Part shown: piece by piece, positions 26,802-34,099 of the stretch | Layout of the letters: each line of letters opens with the position of its first letter | How positions within the stretch are numbered: the stretch's first letter is position 1 | DNA from: Nonomuraea solani | GTDB taxonomy: Bacteria; Actinomycetota; Actinomycetes; Streptosporangiales; Streptosporangiaceae | Assembly (NCBI RefSeq): GCF_900108335.1 | Contig: NZ_FNVT01000004.1 | Span: 682,001-746,000 of the forward strand | Reading direction: 5' to 3' | Length of the DNA: 64,000 nucleotides | Program-made: the position numbers and the translations under genes | The notes under the pieces: generated by a model | Told to the model about the DNA's origin: nothing | Seen by the model: only the letters and a program-made list of their open reading frames with translations | Databases searched by the model: none

Positions 26802-28201
26802 GTGGCGCAGGTGTCGTGGGTGGCGTCGAAGCCCTTGATCGACTCCGTGTCGTCCGTACGCAGTGCCTTCAGGCCCTTCCAGTCGTCCCCGATGACCAGG
26901 ACGAGCCGGTTCGTCTTCGCCGCGGGAAGCTCGCGGGGCGCGCCCCCGAGCAGGTCGGCGGTGAGTGTGGGCACGCGGGTCTCGCCGGCCGGCCCGTAGA
27001 GGATCGTGGTCTTCGCCTGCGGCTTGCGCGCCGTGTCGCCGATCTTGGTGATGTGATAGCCGCGCTGCTCCAGGAAGGCGGCCACCTGGGTGCCCAGCCC
27101 GGAGCGCCAGGTGCCGTTGCGCAGCTCGATCTGGATCTTCGAGCGGCCCACCTTGGCCTGGCCGCCCTTGACGCCCTGGAGGTTCTGGTCCTTGGCGACG
27201 ATCTGGAACAGCCGGCCCGCCTGCGGCTGCACCCACTCGACCCGGCCGGGCTGGGTGAGCGAGTAGTGCCACGGCGTGGTGATGAAGCGGATCTGCCCGG
27301 CGTCGAGCCCCTGCAGGCTGGTCGCCAGATCCTTCATGACGCCGAAGGACAGGCCGCGGTCGGTGGTGACCGCCTTGGTGCCGGCGTCGAGGATGCCGAC
27401 GAGCTTGGCGGGGTCGCTGAGCGTCTCACCGCTCATGATCTTCTTGACCATCGAGGCGATGAACATCTGCTGCCGCTGGATGCGCCCGATGTCCGAGCCG
27501 TCACCCATGCTGTAGCGGGCGCGTACGTAGCCGAGCGCCTGCTCGCCGTTGAGCGTCTGCTTGCCGGCGGGCAGGTGCAGCAGCGCCTTCTTGTCGTTGA
27601 CCGCCTCGGGCAGGCAGACGTCGACGCCGCCCACCGCGTTCACGATGCCCTTGAAGCCGGTGAAGTCGACCTTCACGAAGTGGTCGATGCGGATGTGGGT
27701 GAGCGACTCGATCGTCTTCCAGGTGCAGCCGATGCCGCCGGAGTTGAACGACTCGTTGATCATACCGAGGTGGGCCTGCTGCCCCGGCAGGGCGGCGGTG
27801 GCGCGGCAGGCGGGGAGCTGGACGAGCGAGTCGCGCGGGAAGCTGACGACCATCGCGTTGTCCCGCTTGGACGACACGTGCACCAGCATGATCGTGTCGG
27901 TACGCTCGCCCGCGACCCGCCCGTACTTGGCGTTCTTGCCGTTGCGCTGGTCGGAGCCGACGACCAGGACGTTCATCGCGGTGCCCGCGACCTTCGGCGG
28001 GCGGGTGGCCCCGAGGTCGTCGGCGGTGACGTCTTCGTGCTTGACGTTGCCGGTCAGCTTGGCCACGACGCCCACGGCCACGCCGACCACCAGCAGGACG
28101 ACGGTCACCGTGACCGCGATCACCCACCGCAGCCAGGGACGGCGACGCCGGGGTGGCGCGCTCGGCCCGGAAGGCGGCGCGTCGACAAGCCCGCTGCTCA
28201 C
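26798..28201 (-). CDS. LCP family protein with C-terminal LytR domain
   Basis: A 467-aa wall-polymer ligase. A proline/arginine-rich cytoplasmic start is followed by one transmembrane helix (about 25-47). The LCP catalytic domain (about 75-265) has NVLVVGSDQR, GERTDTIMLVHV, SFPRDSLVQLP and LGYVRARYSMGDGSDIGRIQRQQ, including the conserved arginines and aspartates that bind the polyprenyl pyrophosphate. A LytR_C domain occupies about 345-440 (IQIELRNGTWRSGLG). The form is the standard actinobacterial one, unlike the multi-helix LCP protein at 1-912. It would transfer arabinogalactan-like or teichoic-type polymers to peptidoglycan. Confidence 0.93.
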   Translation of the reverse strand: MSSGLVDAPPSGPSAPPRRRRPWLRWVIAVTVTVVLLVVGVAVGVVAKLTGNVKHEDVTADDLGATRPPKVAGTAMNVLVVGSDQRNGKNAKYGRVAGERTDTIMLVHVSSKRDNAMVVSFPRDSLVQLPACRATAALPGQQAHLGMINESFNSGGIGCTWKTIESLTHIRIDHFVKVDFTGFKGIVNAVGGVDVCLPEAVNDKKALLHLPAGKQTLNGEQALGYVRARYSMGDGSDIGRIQRQQMFIASMVKKIMSGETLSDPAKLVGILDAGTKAVTTDRGLSFGVMKDLATSLQGLDAGQIRFITTPWHYSLTQPGRVEWVQPQAGRLFQIVAKDQNLQGVKGGQAKVGRSKIQIELRNGTWRSGLGTQVAAFLEQRGYHITKIGDTARKPQAKTTILYGPAGETRVPTLTADLLGGAPRELPAAKTNRLVLVIGDDWKGLKALRTDDTESIKGFDATHDTCAT

Positions 28202-28292
28202 ATGACTCCAACAGGACGGGGCCGAGGGCCGCCGCCCGTGGCCAAGAGCCTTGCCGTAACAGATCTCGGCCGGTTGAACCTGCCCGAGTGTA

Positions 28293-28559
28293 CTAGTCGG
28301 GGACGTTCATCCGGAGCGAGACCGTGCCACGCAGGTCCAGCCAGGCCGTTCCCGGGCCGCGGACCAGCCTGAGCACCACCTCTTCGCAGCCGGGGCAGCG
28401 GGCGACCAGGCCGGGGTCGGGGCCGTACACGCGGAGTGAGGCGACCGGCCCGGCCAGGCCGCAGCTCGCGCAGCGGCCGGTCGCGGCGGTCACGTCCACG
28501 GCGAAGATCTCGCCCAGCGGGCCCGCCAGCGCGTTGCCGTCCAGATGTTCTGCGGTCAT
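28293..28559 (-). CDS. DUF6510-type small zinc-ribbon protein
   Basis: An 88-aa protein starting at ATG 28557-28559, one base after the reductase stop. Two CxxC pairs (CASC near residue 30 and CPGC near 55) make a four-cysteine zinc-ribbon or iron-binding site. I recognise it as the DUF6510 family, which regularly follows a sulfite-oxidase-like gene and a flavin reductase gene. Its role in that trio is unknown; a metal-bound electron-transfer or assembly factor is plausible. It is the last gene of the operon 29914-28293. Confidence 0.75.
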   Translation of the reverse strand: MTAEHLDGNALAGPLGEIFAVDVTAATGRCASCGLAGPVASLRVYGPDPGLVARCPGCEEVVLRLVRGPGTAWLDLRGTVSLRMNVPD

Positions 28560-28560
28560 G

Positions 28561-29286
28561 TCAGCCTCCGGTCGGACCGAATCGTTCGGTTCTGATGCGT
28601 TCGGGCGCGTGACCGAGCGCGAGCAGCAGGTCGGCCGCCGCCTCCACGAACCCGGTCGGCCCGCACACGTAGCAGTCGGGCTCGAACCCGGCGGGCCAGC
28701 CGCCCTCCGCCAGGTCGTCCAGCATGATCCGGCCGGCCGCCCGGGACGCCCCTTCGGGCGCGAGCCGGGTGTAGAGGTAGGAGATGTCGAGCCCGGGGTC
28801 CGGGCGGCGCAGCTCACCGGCGTAGTAGCGGCGGGTGGGGTCGCGCAGGGAATAGAGGAGACGGAACGGCACCCGGCTGCCCGCCCGCCGACGCGCCCTG
28901 ACCATGGCCATCAGCGGCACGATCCCGGACCCGCCGCCGACCAGCAGCACCGGAGCCTTGCTTTCCGGTTTCCAGACGAACCAGCCGCCCACCGGGCCGC
29001 GCAGCTCGACCTGGTCGCCGGCCTCGATCACCTCGGTCAGGTAGGGCGACACCTCGCCGTCGGGCACGGTCTCCACGGTCAGCTCGACCAGGTCACCGTC
29101 GGCGGGCGCGGCCAGCGAGTAGCTGCGCTGCGCCGTGTAGCCGTCTTCGGCCGTCAGCCGCACGTCCACGTGCTGGCCCGCCACGTGCCCCGGCCAGCCG
29201 GGCACCCGGAACCGCAAGGTACGGGCGGTGGCGGTCTCGGCGGCCGTATGGACCAGCTCGGCCGCCCGCCAGGTCAGGCGGCGCAC
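28561..29286 (-). CDS. Ferredoxin-reductase-type FAD/NAD(P) oxidoreductase
   Basis: A 241-aa flavin reductase with GTG start at 29286, one base after the upstream stop. The FAD-binding motif RSYSLAAPA (about residue 55) and the pyridine-nucleotide motif LLVGGGSGIVPLMAM (about 117) followed by CYVCGPTGFVEAA are standard for the ferredoxin-NADP reductase superfamily. No 2Fe-2S domain is fused. Its place between the sulfite-oxidase-like gene and DUF6510 suggests that it passes electrons from NAD(P)H to the molybdenum enzyme (inference). Confidence 0.88.
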   Translation of the reverse strand: MRRLTWRAAELVHTAAETATARTLRFRVPGWPGHVAGQHVDVRLTAEDGYTAQRSYSLAAPADGDLVELTVETVPDGEVSPYLTEVIEAGDQVELRGPVGGWFVWKPESKAPVLLVGGGSGIVPLMAMVRARRRAGSRVPFRLLYSLRDPTRRYYAGELRRPDPGLDISYLYTRLAPEGASRAAGRIMLDDLAEGGWPAGFEPDCYVCGPTGFVEAAADLLLALGHAPERIRTERFGPTGG

Positions 29287-29287
29287 C

Positions 29288-29914
29288 CTAGTCGCCCTCG
29301 TAGCGCTGCTCGCGCCACGGGTCGCCGTAGTTGTGGTAGCCGGCGGTCTCCCAGAAGCCGGGCCAGTCGTCGTTCAGCAGCCGGATGCCGCGGACCCACT
29401 TGGCCGATTTCCAGAAGTACAGGTGCGGCACGATCAGCCGGGCCGGACCGCCGTGCCGGGGCTCCAGCTCCTCGCCGTCGAAGCGGTGCACGAGCCACGC
29501 CTTGCCGTCGAGCAGGTCCTCCAGCGGCAGGTTCGTGGTGTAGCCGCCGTAGGAGTAGATCAGCGCGTATTCGGCGGAGCTCTCCACGTCCTCGAAGAGC
29601 ACGTCCAGCGAGACGCCCTCCCAGGTGGTGTCCAGCTTGGACCACTTGGTGACGCAGTGGATGTCCACCGTGGGCGTCTCGGTGGGCAGGGCCTGGAACT
29701 CCTCCCACGTCCAGCGGTGGGTCTGCTCCGCCTCGGTGTCGATGGCGAACTCCCACCGGTCGAGCGGCACCCGGGGCGTCGGCCCCGCCGACAGCACCGG
29801 GAAGTCCTCGGCCAGGTATTGGCCGGGTGGCAGCCGGTCGCCGTCGTCTCTGCGCTTCCCACGAAAACCGCGCGAAATGATGCTCACGAGCCCTCCCAGG
29901 TCCCAGAGTGCCAT
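29288..29914 (-). CDS. Sulfite-oxidase-like molybdopterin oxidoreductase
   Basis: A 208-aa single-domain member of the sulfite oxidase fold (YedY/MsrP-like, but short and cytoplasmic). The molybdenum-ligating cysteine is in VDIHCVTKWSKLDTTWEG (about residue 87). The conserved PARLIVPHLYFWKSAKWVRGI and the C-terminal GFWETAGYHNYGDPW follow. There is no Tat signal, so it acts in the cytoplasm. It heads the operon with the flavin reductase and DUF6510. The natural substrate is unknown; reduction of an oxidised metabolite driven by the reductase is as likely as sulfite oxidation. Confidence 0.9.
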   Translation of the reverse strand: MALWDLGGLVSIISRGFRGKRRDDGDRLPPGQYLAEDFPVLSAGPTPRVPLDRWEFAIDTEAEQTHRWTWEEFQALPTETPTVDIHCVTKWSKLDTTWEGVSLDVLFEDVESSAEYALIYSYGGYTTNLPLEDLLDGKAWLVHRFDGEELEPRHGGPARLIVPHLYFWKSAKWVRGIRLLNDDWPGFWETAGYHNYGDPWREQRYEGD

Positions 29915-29930
29915 TCCACCACGAAGGGGA

Positions 29931-30593
29931 TCAGTGGCGCGCCCTCGGGGTGACCAGGCCCGACTCGTAGGCGAAGACGACGAGCTGCGCGCGGTCGCGG
30001 GCCCGCAGCTTGGTCATCGCCCTGCTGACGTGGGTCTTGGCGGTGGTCGGGCTGATCACCATGTGGGCGGCGATCTCGTCGTTGGACAGGCCGCGGGCGA
30101 CCAGGGCGGTCACCTCGCGTTCGCGGTTGGTGAGCACGTCCATGCCGTCGGGTCGCGGCTCGGGGCGGCGGGCGACGTACTCGCCGATGAGGCGGCGGGT
30201 GATCGCGGGCGAGAGCAGGGCGTCGCCGCGGGCCGCCACCCTGACGCCCTGCAGCAGGTCGGCGGGCTCGGTGTCCTTGACCAGGAAGCCGCCGGCGCCG
30301 GCCCGCAGGGCGTTGTAGACGTACTCGTCGAGGCCGTAGTTGGTGAGGATCACCACGTGGACGCCGCTCAGGCGTTCGTCGGCGGCGATGCGCCTGGTGG
30401 CCTCGATGCCGTCCATCACGGGCATCTGCACGTCGACGAGGGCCACGTCCGGCAGGTGTTCGAGGGCGAGCGCGACGGCCTGCTCGCCGTTCACGGCCTC
30501 GGCCACCACCTCGATGTCGTCCTCGGCCTCCAGCAGCGCGCGGAAGCCGCCGCGGATGAGTGCCTGGTCGTCCACGAGCAGCACGCGGATCAC
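29931..30593 (-). CDS. NarL/LuxR-type response regulator
   Basis: A 220-aa regulator starting at GTG 30591-30593, with a GTGA overlap to the kinase stop. The receiver domain has the acidic pair VDDQ, phospho-acceptor D in VALVDVQMPVMDG (about residue 54) and the lysine in GFLVKDTEP. The LuxR DNA-binding domain (about 150-215) carries LTNREREVTALVARGLSNDEIAAHM. It is the partner of the adjacent histidine kinase. The downstream sulfite-oxidase-like operon starts 17 bp later on the same strand and could be co-transcribed or a target. Confidence 0.93.
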   Translation of the reverse strand: MIRVLLVDDQALIRGGFRALLEAEDDIEVVAEAVNGEQAVALALEHLPDVALVDVQMPVMDGIEATRRIAADERLSGVHVVILTNYGLDEYVYNALRAGAGGFLVKDTEPADLLQGVRVAARGDALLSPAITRRLIGEYVARRPEPRPDGMDVLTNREREVTALVARGLSNDEIAAHMVISPTTAKTHVSRAMTKLRARDRAQLVVFAYESGLVTPRARH

Positions 30594-31732
30594 GATGGTT
30601 CTCCCAGGGGAAGTTCGGCACGTACGGTGAAACCGCCCTCGGGGCGGGGCTCGGCCCGCAGCCGGCCGCCGAGCGCCGTGACGCGCTCGCGCATGCCGAT
30701 CAGGCCCACTCCCGGCACGCACGGCGTGCCGGTGCCGGCCGCGCCGTCGTCGTCGACCTGCACGACCAGCGCGTCGCCGCCGTAGTCGATGCGCACGGTG
30801 GCGGCGGCCCCGCCCGCGTGCCTGGAGACGTTGGTGAGCGCCTCCTGCACGATCCGGTACGCGGCCCGGTCCACCTCGGCGGGCAACTCCCGCCGTTCGC
30901 CCAGGACGGTCACCGTGGCGGGCAGGCCCGTCGACCGGGCCCGGTCCACCAGGTCGTCGAGCCGCCCGAGCCCACTGGGCGCGTCCTCCGGCCCGTCCTG
31001 GTCGCGCAGGATCTCCAGGGTGGCGCGCAGCTCGCGCATGGCGTCGCCGCTGGCGTCCTGGATGGCGAGGAGCGCGGCCGGGACCTCGTCGCCGCGTTTG
31101 CGGGCCAGGTGGACGGCCACCCCGGCCTGCACCTTGATGATCGAGATGCTGTGGGTGAGCGAGTCGTGCAGCTCCCTGGCGATCCGCAGCCGCTCCTCGC
31201 CCGCCCGGCGGCGGGCGGTCTCGTCGCGGGTCCGCTCGGCCTCGACGGCGCGCTGCTCGACCTGCTCCAGGTACGCCTGCCGGGTCCTCGCCACCGTCCC
31301 CGCCACCCCGGCCGCCACGAACCAGCCGAGCAGCAGCGTCGTGTGCTGGACGATCGTCTGCGGCTCCCGGCCGGCGGCCGCGGCCAGGTTCGCCGCCAGG
31401 CTGGAGCCAAGGAACGCCATCGCGGCCAGCGCCGGCAGCAGCCGGTGCCCGGCCCGTACCGAGCTGAAGACCGCCACCAGCACGGGGAAGGCGGCCGGCG
31501 GGCCCGGCTGGGCGTGCACCGCGTAGACGAGCATGCAGATCGTGCTGATCAGCAGCGGCACCAGGGGCGCGCGCCGCCAGAACACCAGGGCGGCCGAGCC
31601 GATCAGGGCCGCGACCAGGTCGAGGGCTCCCGCGGCGGGGGTCGCCAGAACGGTGACCGACAGCATGGCGGCCACCACGGCGGCGATGGCGCCGTCCATG
31701 GCCCACGGGCGCCATCCGTGCAGAGAGCTCAT
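30590..31732 (-). CDS. NarL-family sensor histidine kinase
   Basis: A 380-aa membrane kinase. Several hydrophobic helices occupy about residues 10-145. The HisKA_3 dimerisation box is RIARELHDSLTHSISIIKVQAG (His near residue 200), and the ATPase domain lies at about 290-380 with the glycine-rich GVGLIGMRERV. No large extracytoplasmic sensor domain exists, so it probably senses within or at the membrane, as in DesK-like kinases. The stop overlaps the response-regulator start. It is divergent from the multicopper oxidase operon, a candidate target. Confidence 0.92.
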   Translation of the reverse strand: MSSLHGWRPWAMDGAIAAVVAAMLSVTVLATPAAGALDLVAALIGSAALVFWRRAPLVPLLISTICMLVYAVHAQPGPPAAFPVLVAVFSSVRAGHRLLPALAAMAFLGSSLAANLAAAAGREPQTIVQHTTLLLGWFVAAGVAGTVARTRQAYLEQVEQRAVEAERTRDETARRRAGEERLRIARELHDSLTHSISIIKVQAGVAVHLARKRGDEVPAALLAIQDASGDAMRELRATLEILRDQDGPEDAPSGLGRLDDLVDRARSTGLPATVTVLGERRELPAEVDRAAYRIVQEALTNVSRHAGGAAATVRIDYGGDALVVQVDDDGAAGTGTPCVPGVGLIGMRERVTALGGRLRAEPRPEGGFTVRAELPLGEPS

Positions 31733-31791
31733 TCCTGCACATTAGAGCCTGCAACGGGCAGGTTCCTCAGCGCCAGGGCGTAATTCGGCGC

Positions 31792-31807
31792 TACTTCCGG
31801 GGAAGTA
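31792..31807. promoter_or_regulatory. 16-bp palindrome upstream of the multicopper oxidase operon
   Basis: TACTTCC-GG-GGAAGTA, perfect 7-bp arms, in the 186-bp spacer between the kinase gene and the membrane protein/multicopper oxidase operon. A second small dyad, CCTGC-AACGG-GCAGG, lies at 31748-31762 next to the kinase start. Either could be the binding site of the neighbouring response regulator or of a copper sensor; nothing decides between them. Confidence 0.4.
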
Positions 31808-31918
31808 CGCGCGCCGATCCTGCTGCCCCCGTGGTAGCCGCAGAAGTCTTCCCCGGCGGGACGACCGGCGGCGGGTCGCGGCAGCACGATGGCGCTCATC
31901 ATCTCTTGGGAGGCTTTC

Positions 31919-32314
31919 ATGACCGCGACCCTCGCCGACCGCACCGTGCGTGCCGGGTGGCCCCTGCAGGCGCTGAAGGCCGTGGTGGTCCTGCACGTCG
32001 CCGCGCTGCTGTTCCAGGCGGTGACGGCGGGCATGCTGCTGTCCTTGCCCGGTGGCCGGGCGCTGCACTCCACCTCGGGCATCGTCCTGGCCCTCATCGG
32101 GCTCGCCCACCTCGTCCTCGCGATCCTGGTCTGGCGGCCGGGTGGCGGGTCCGCCAAATACGTCGCGCCGGCGGCGCTGCTGCTGGTGTTCACGGTCGTG
32201 GCGGCGCTGCTCGGCATGGCGCATGTGAAGACCGTTCACCTGCCGCTGGGGGTGGCGCTGTTCGGGGGCGGCGTCGCCCAGCTCGCCAGGGTCATGTCCC
32301 GGCCGCGGGCATGA
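31919..32314 (+). CDS. Four-helix integral membrane protein
   Basis: A 131-aa hydrophobic protein from ATG 31919 with GGGAGG at 31908-31913. Four transmembrane helices are evident (about residues 17-38, 50-70, 77-97 and 103-124), with histidines at or near helix ends (VVLHVAA, ALHSTSG, LAHLVLA, MAHVKTVHLP). I cannot name the family; the histidine pattern could bind haem or copper. It overlaps the multicopper oxidase start by 4 nt (ATGA), so the two proteins are probably made together and may cooperate in electron or copper handling at the membrane. Confidence 0.7.
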   Translation: MTATLADRTVRAGWPLQALKAVVVLHVAALLFQAVTAGMLLSLPGGRALHSTSGIVLALIGLAHLVLAILVWRPGGGSAKYVAPAALLLVFTVVAALLGMAHVKTVHLPLGVALFGGGVAQLARVMSRPRA

Positions 32315-33771
32315 CCCCGAGCAGACGGGACGCGCTGCGGCTGCTGGGGCTCGGCGCGGTGGTGGCGGCCGGTTCGTCCGGGTGCTCGCTGATCGCCGGC
32401 ACCCCGCAGCCACAGCTCCTGACCAGCGCGGCGCCGCTGCCGAAGCCGTACGCGGTGCCGCTGCAGGTCCCCGAGGTGGCCAAGCCCGTCCGGAGCGTGG
32501 GCGGCGTCGACTACTACGAGCTGACCGAGCGGGCGGCCGAGGCGGAGCTGCTGCCGGGGCTGCGCACGCCGATCTGGGGGTACGGCGGCACGTTCCCCGG
32601 CCCCACGCTGCAGGCGAGCCGGGGCCGGCGCACGGTCGTGAAGCTGGTCAACCAGCTCGGCGAGCCGACGGTCCTGCACCTGCACGGTGGCCACACCCCG
32701 CCGGAGTCCGACGGCTTCCCGACGGACCTGGTGGCGCCCGGCGCGTCGCGTGAGTACGTGTTCCCGCTGGAGCAGCGGGCCGCCACCCTCTGGTACCACG
32801 ACCACCGTATGGACTTCACGGGACCGCAGGTCTGGCGCGGCCTGGCCGGGATGTTCCTGGTCAGGGACCCGGAGGAGGAGGCGCTGCCGCTGCCGTCGGG
32901 GGAGCGCGACCTGCCGCTGCTGATCTGCGACCGGTCGTTCGGGGCGGACGGCGCGATGCTGTACCCGGGGCTGGAGGCGCGGCCGGGGGTGCGGGAGGCG
33001 TACATGGGGGGCGTGCTCGGTGACGTGATCCTGGTGAACGGGGCGCCGTGGCCGGAGCTGCGGGTGGCCAGGGCCCGGTATCGGCTGCGGCTCTGCAACG
33101 CCTCCAACGCTCGCGCGTACGAGCTGGCCACCGGCGGCCCGATGATCCAGATCGCCGGCGACGGCGGGCTGCTGGCCGCGCCGAGGACCGTGCGGCAGCT
33201 CAGGCTGGCGCCGGGGGAGCGGGCCGAGGTGGTCGTGGACTTCGGCGCGTACAAGATCGGGCAGCGGGTCGAGCTGCGCAACCTGGCGGGGGAGGGCGCG
33301 CAGGCCAGGGTGATGCGGTTCGCGGTCGATCGGGACGAGGCCGACGACTCGGCCGTGCCGGGGCGGCTGTCCACGGTCGAGGCGCTCGATCCGGCCAGGG
33401 CGACGGTGACGCGGGACTTCGAGTTCAGCGGCGGCGGCATGCACGGCGGCATGGGCTGGCTGATCAACGGCAGGCCGTTCGACGCCCGGCGCATGGAGGC
33501 CAGGCCGAAGCTCGGCGACATCGAGGTCTGGCGTCTGACCAGCGACGTCGCGCATCCGGTACACCTGCACCTCGACCACTTCCAGGTGCTGTCGGTCAAC
33601 GGCGAGCGCCCGGCCGGGCCGCCGGAGTGGAAGGACACCGTCGAGCTGCGCGACGCCCAGACCGTCGAAATCGTCACCCGGTTCACCGACTACCGCGGCC
33701 GGTACGTCCTGCACTGCCACAACCTGGAGCACGAGGACATGGCGATGATGGCCGCCTTCGAAGTGGTGTGA
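32311..33771 (+). CDS. Multicopper oxidase, Tat-exported lipoprotein
   Basis: A 486-aa cupredoxin oxidase. The N-terminus has a twin-arginine (SRRDALRLLGLG) followed by a lipobox ending at GSSGC, so it is likely exported folded and lipid-anchored outside. All four copper-binding segments are present: HLHGG (about 122), WYHDHRMD (about 161), HPVHLHLDHF (about 415) and HCHNLEHEDM (about 469), the last giving type 1 and type 3 ligands with an axial Met. Such enzymes oxidise phenols, Cu(I) or bilirubin with O2. The methionine-rich GGGMHGGMGW near 375 favours metal oxidation. It is coupled to the upstream membrane protein. Confidence 0.93.
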   Translation: MTPSRRDALRLLGLGAVVAAGSSGCSLIAGTPQPQLLTSAAPLPKPYAVPLQVPEVAKPVRSVGGVDYYELTERAAEAELLPGLRTPIWGYGGTFPGPTLQASRGRRTVVKLVNQLGEPTVLHLHGGHTPPESDGFPTDLVAPGASREYVFPLEQRAATLWYHDHRMDFTGPQVWRGLAGMFLVRDPEEEALPLPSGERDLPLLICDRSFGADGAMLYPGLEARPGVREAYMGGVLGDVILVNGAPWPELRVARARYRLRLCNASNARAYELATGGPMIQIAGDGGLLAAPRTVRQLRLAPGERAEVVVDFGAYKIGQRVELRNLAGEGAQARVMRFAVDRDEADDSAVPGRLSTVEALDPARATVTRDFEFSGGGMHGGMGWLINGRPFDARRMEARPKLGDIEVWRLTSDVAHPVHLHLDHFQVLSVNGERPAGPPEWKDTVELRDAQTVEIVTRFTDYRGRYVLHCHNLEHEDMAMMAAFEVV

Positions 33772-34025
33772 TCACACGGGCAGGCGGTCCGAGCGTGGCC
33801 AGACGTAGGCCAGGTCGTCATCGTGGCCGCGCAGGTGTCGGGCCTGCCCAGGGAGCACCAGTGACCGCACATCTCCAGGCCGTAGCGCACGAGCGCCTCC
33901 TCGTAGCCGGGGACGGTCAGGGCGCGCAGCACCTGCAGGGCCTCGACGCGCTGCCTGCCGCGCCGCAGCGGGTCGAGCACCGTGGCCGAGGCGGCGAAAT
34001 CTGGATATGGCAGGAAAGTTTGCAT
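33772..34025 (-). pseudogene. Decayed MSMEG_6728-type (pyrimidine-dimer glycosylase-like) gene
   Basis: From ATG 34023-34025 the frame gives QTFLPYPDFAASATVLD, then RQRVEALQVLRALTVPG, then YEEALVRYGLEMCGHW, which I recognise as the N-terminal half of the MSMEG_6728 family. The segment normally between the PGY and YEEAL blocks is missing. After DTCAAT the frame is broken: the family-like C-terminus DDDLAYVWPRSDRLPV appears in another minus frame and ends at the stop 33772-33774. Most of the middle of the protein is therefore gone, with at least two deletions and a frame change. The relic abuts the multicopper oxidase stop. Confidence 0.72.
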
Positions 34026-34099
34026 CAGTACCCCCACTGACGTGCTCTTCCTCGCCGGATCGTATAGACCGCCGGGCGGACGGCGCTCACAATCAGGCC

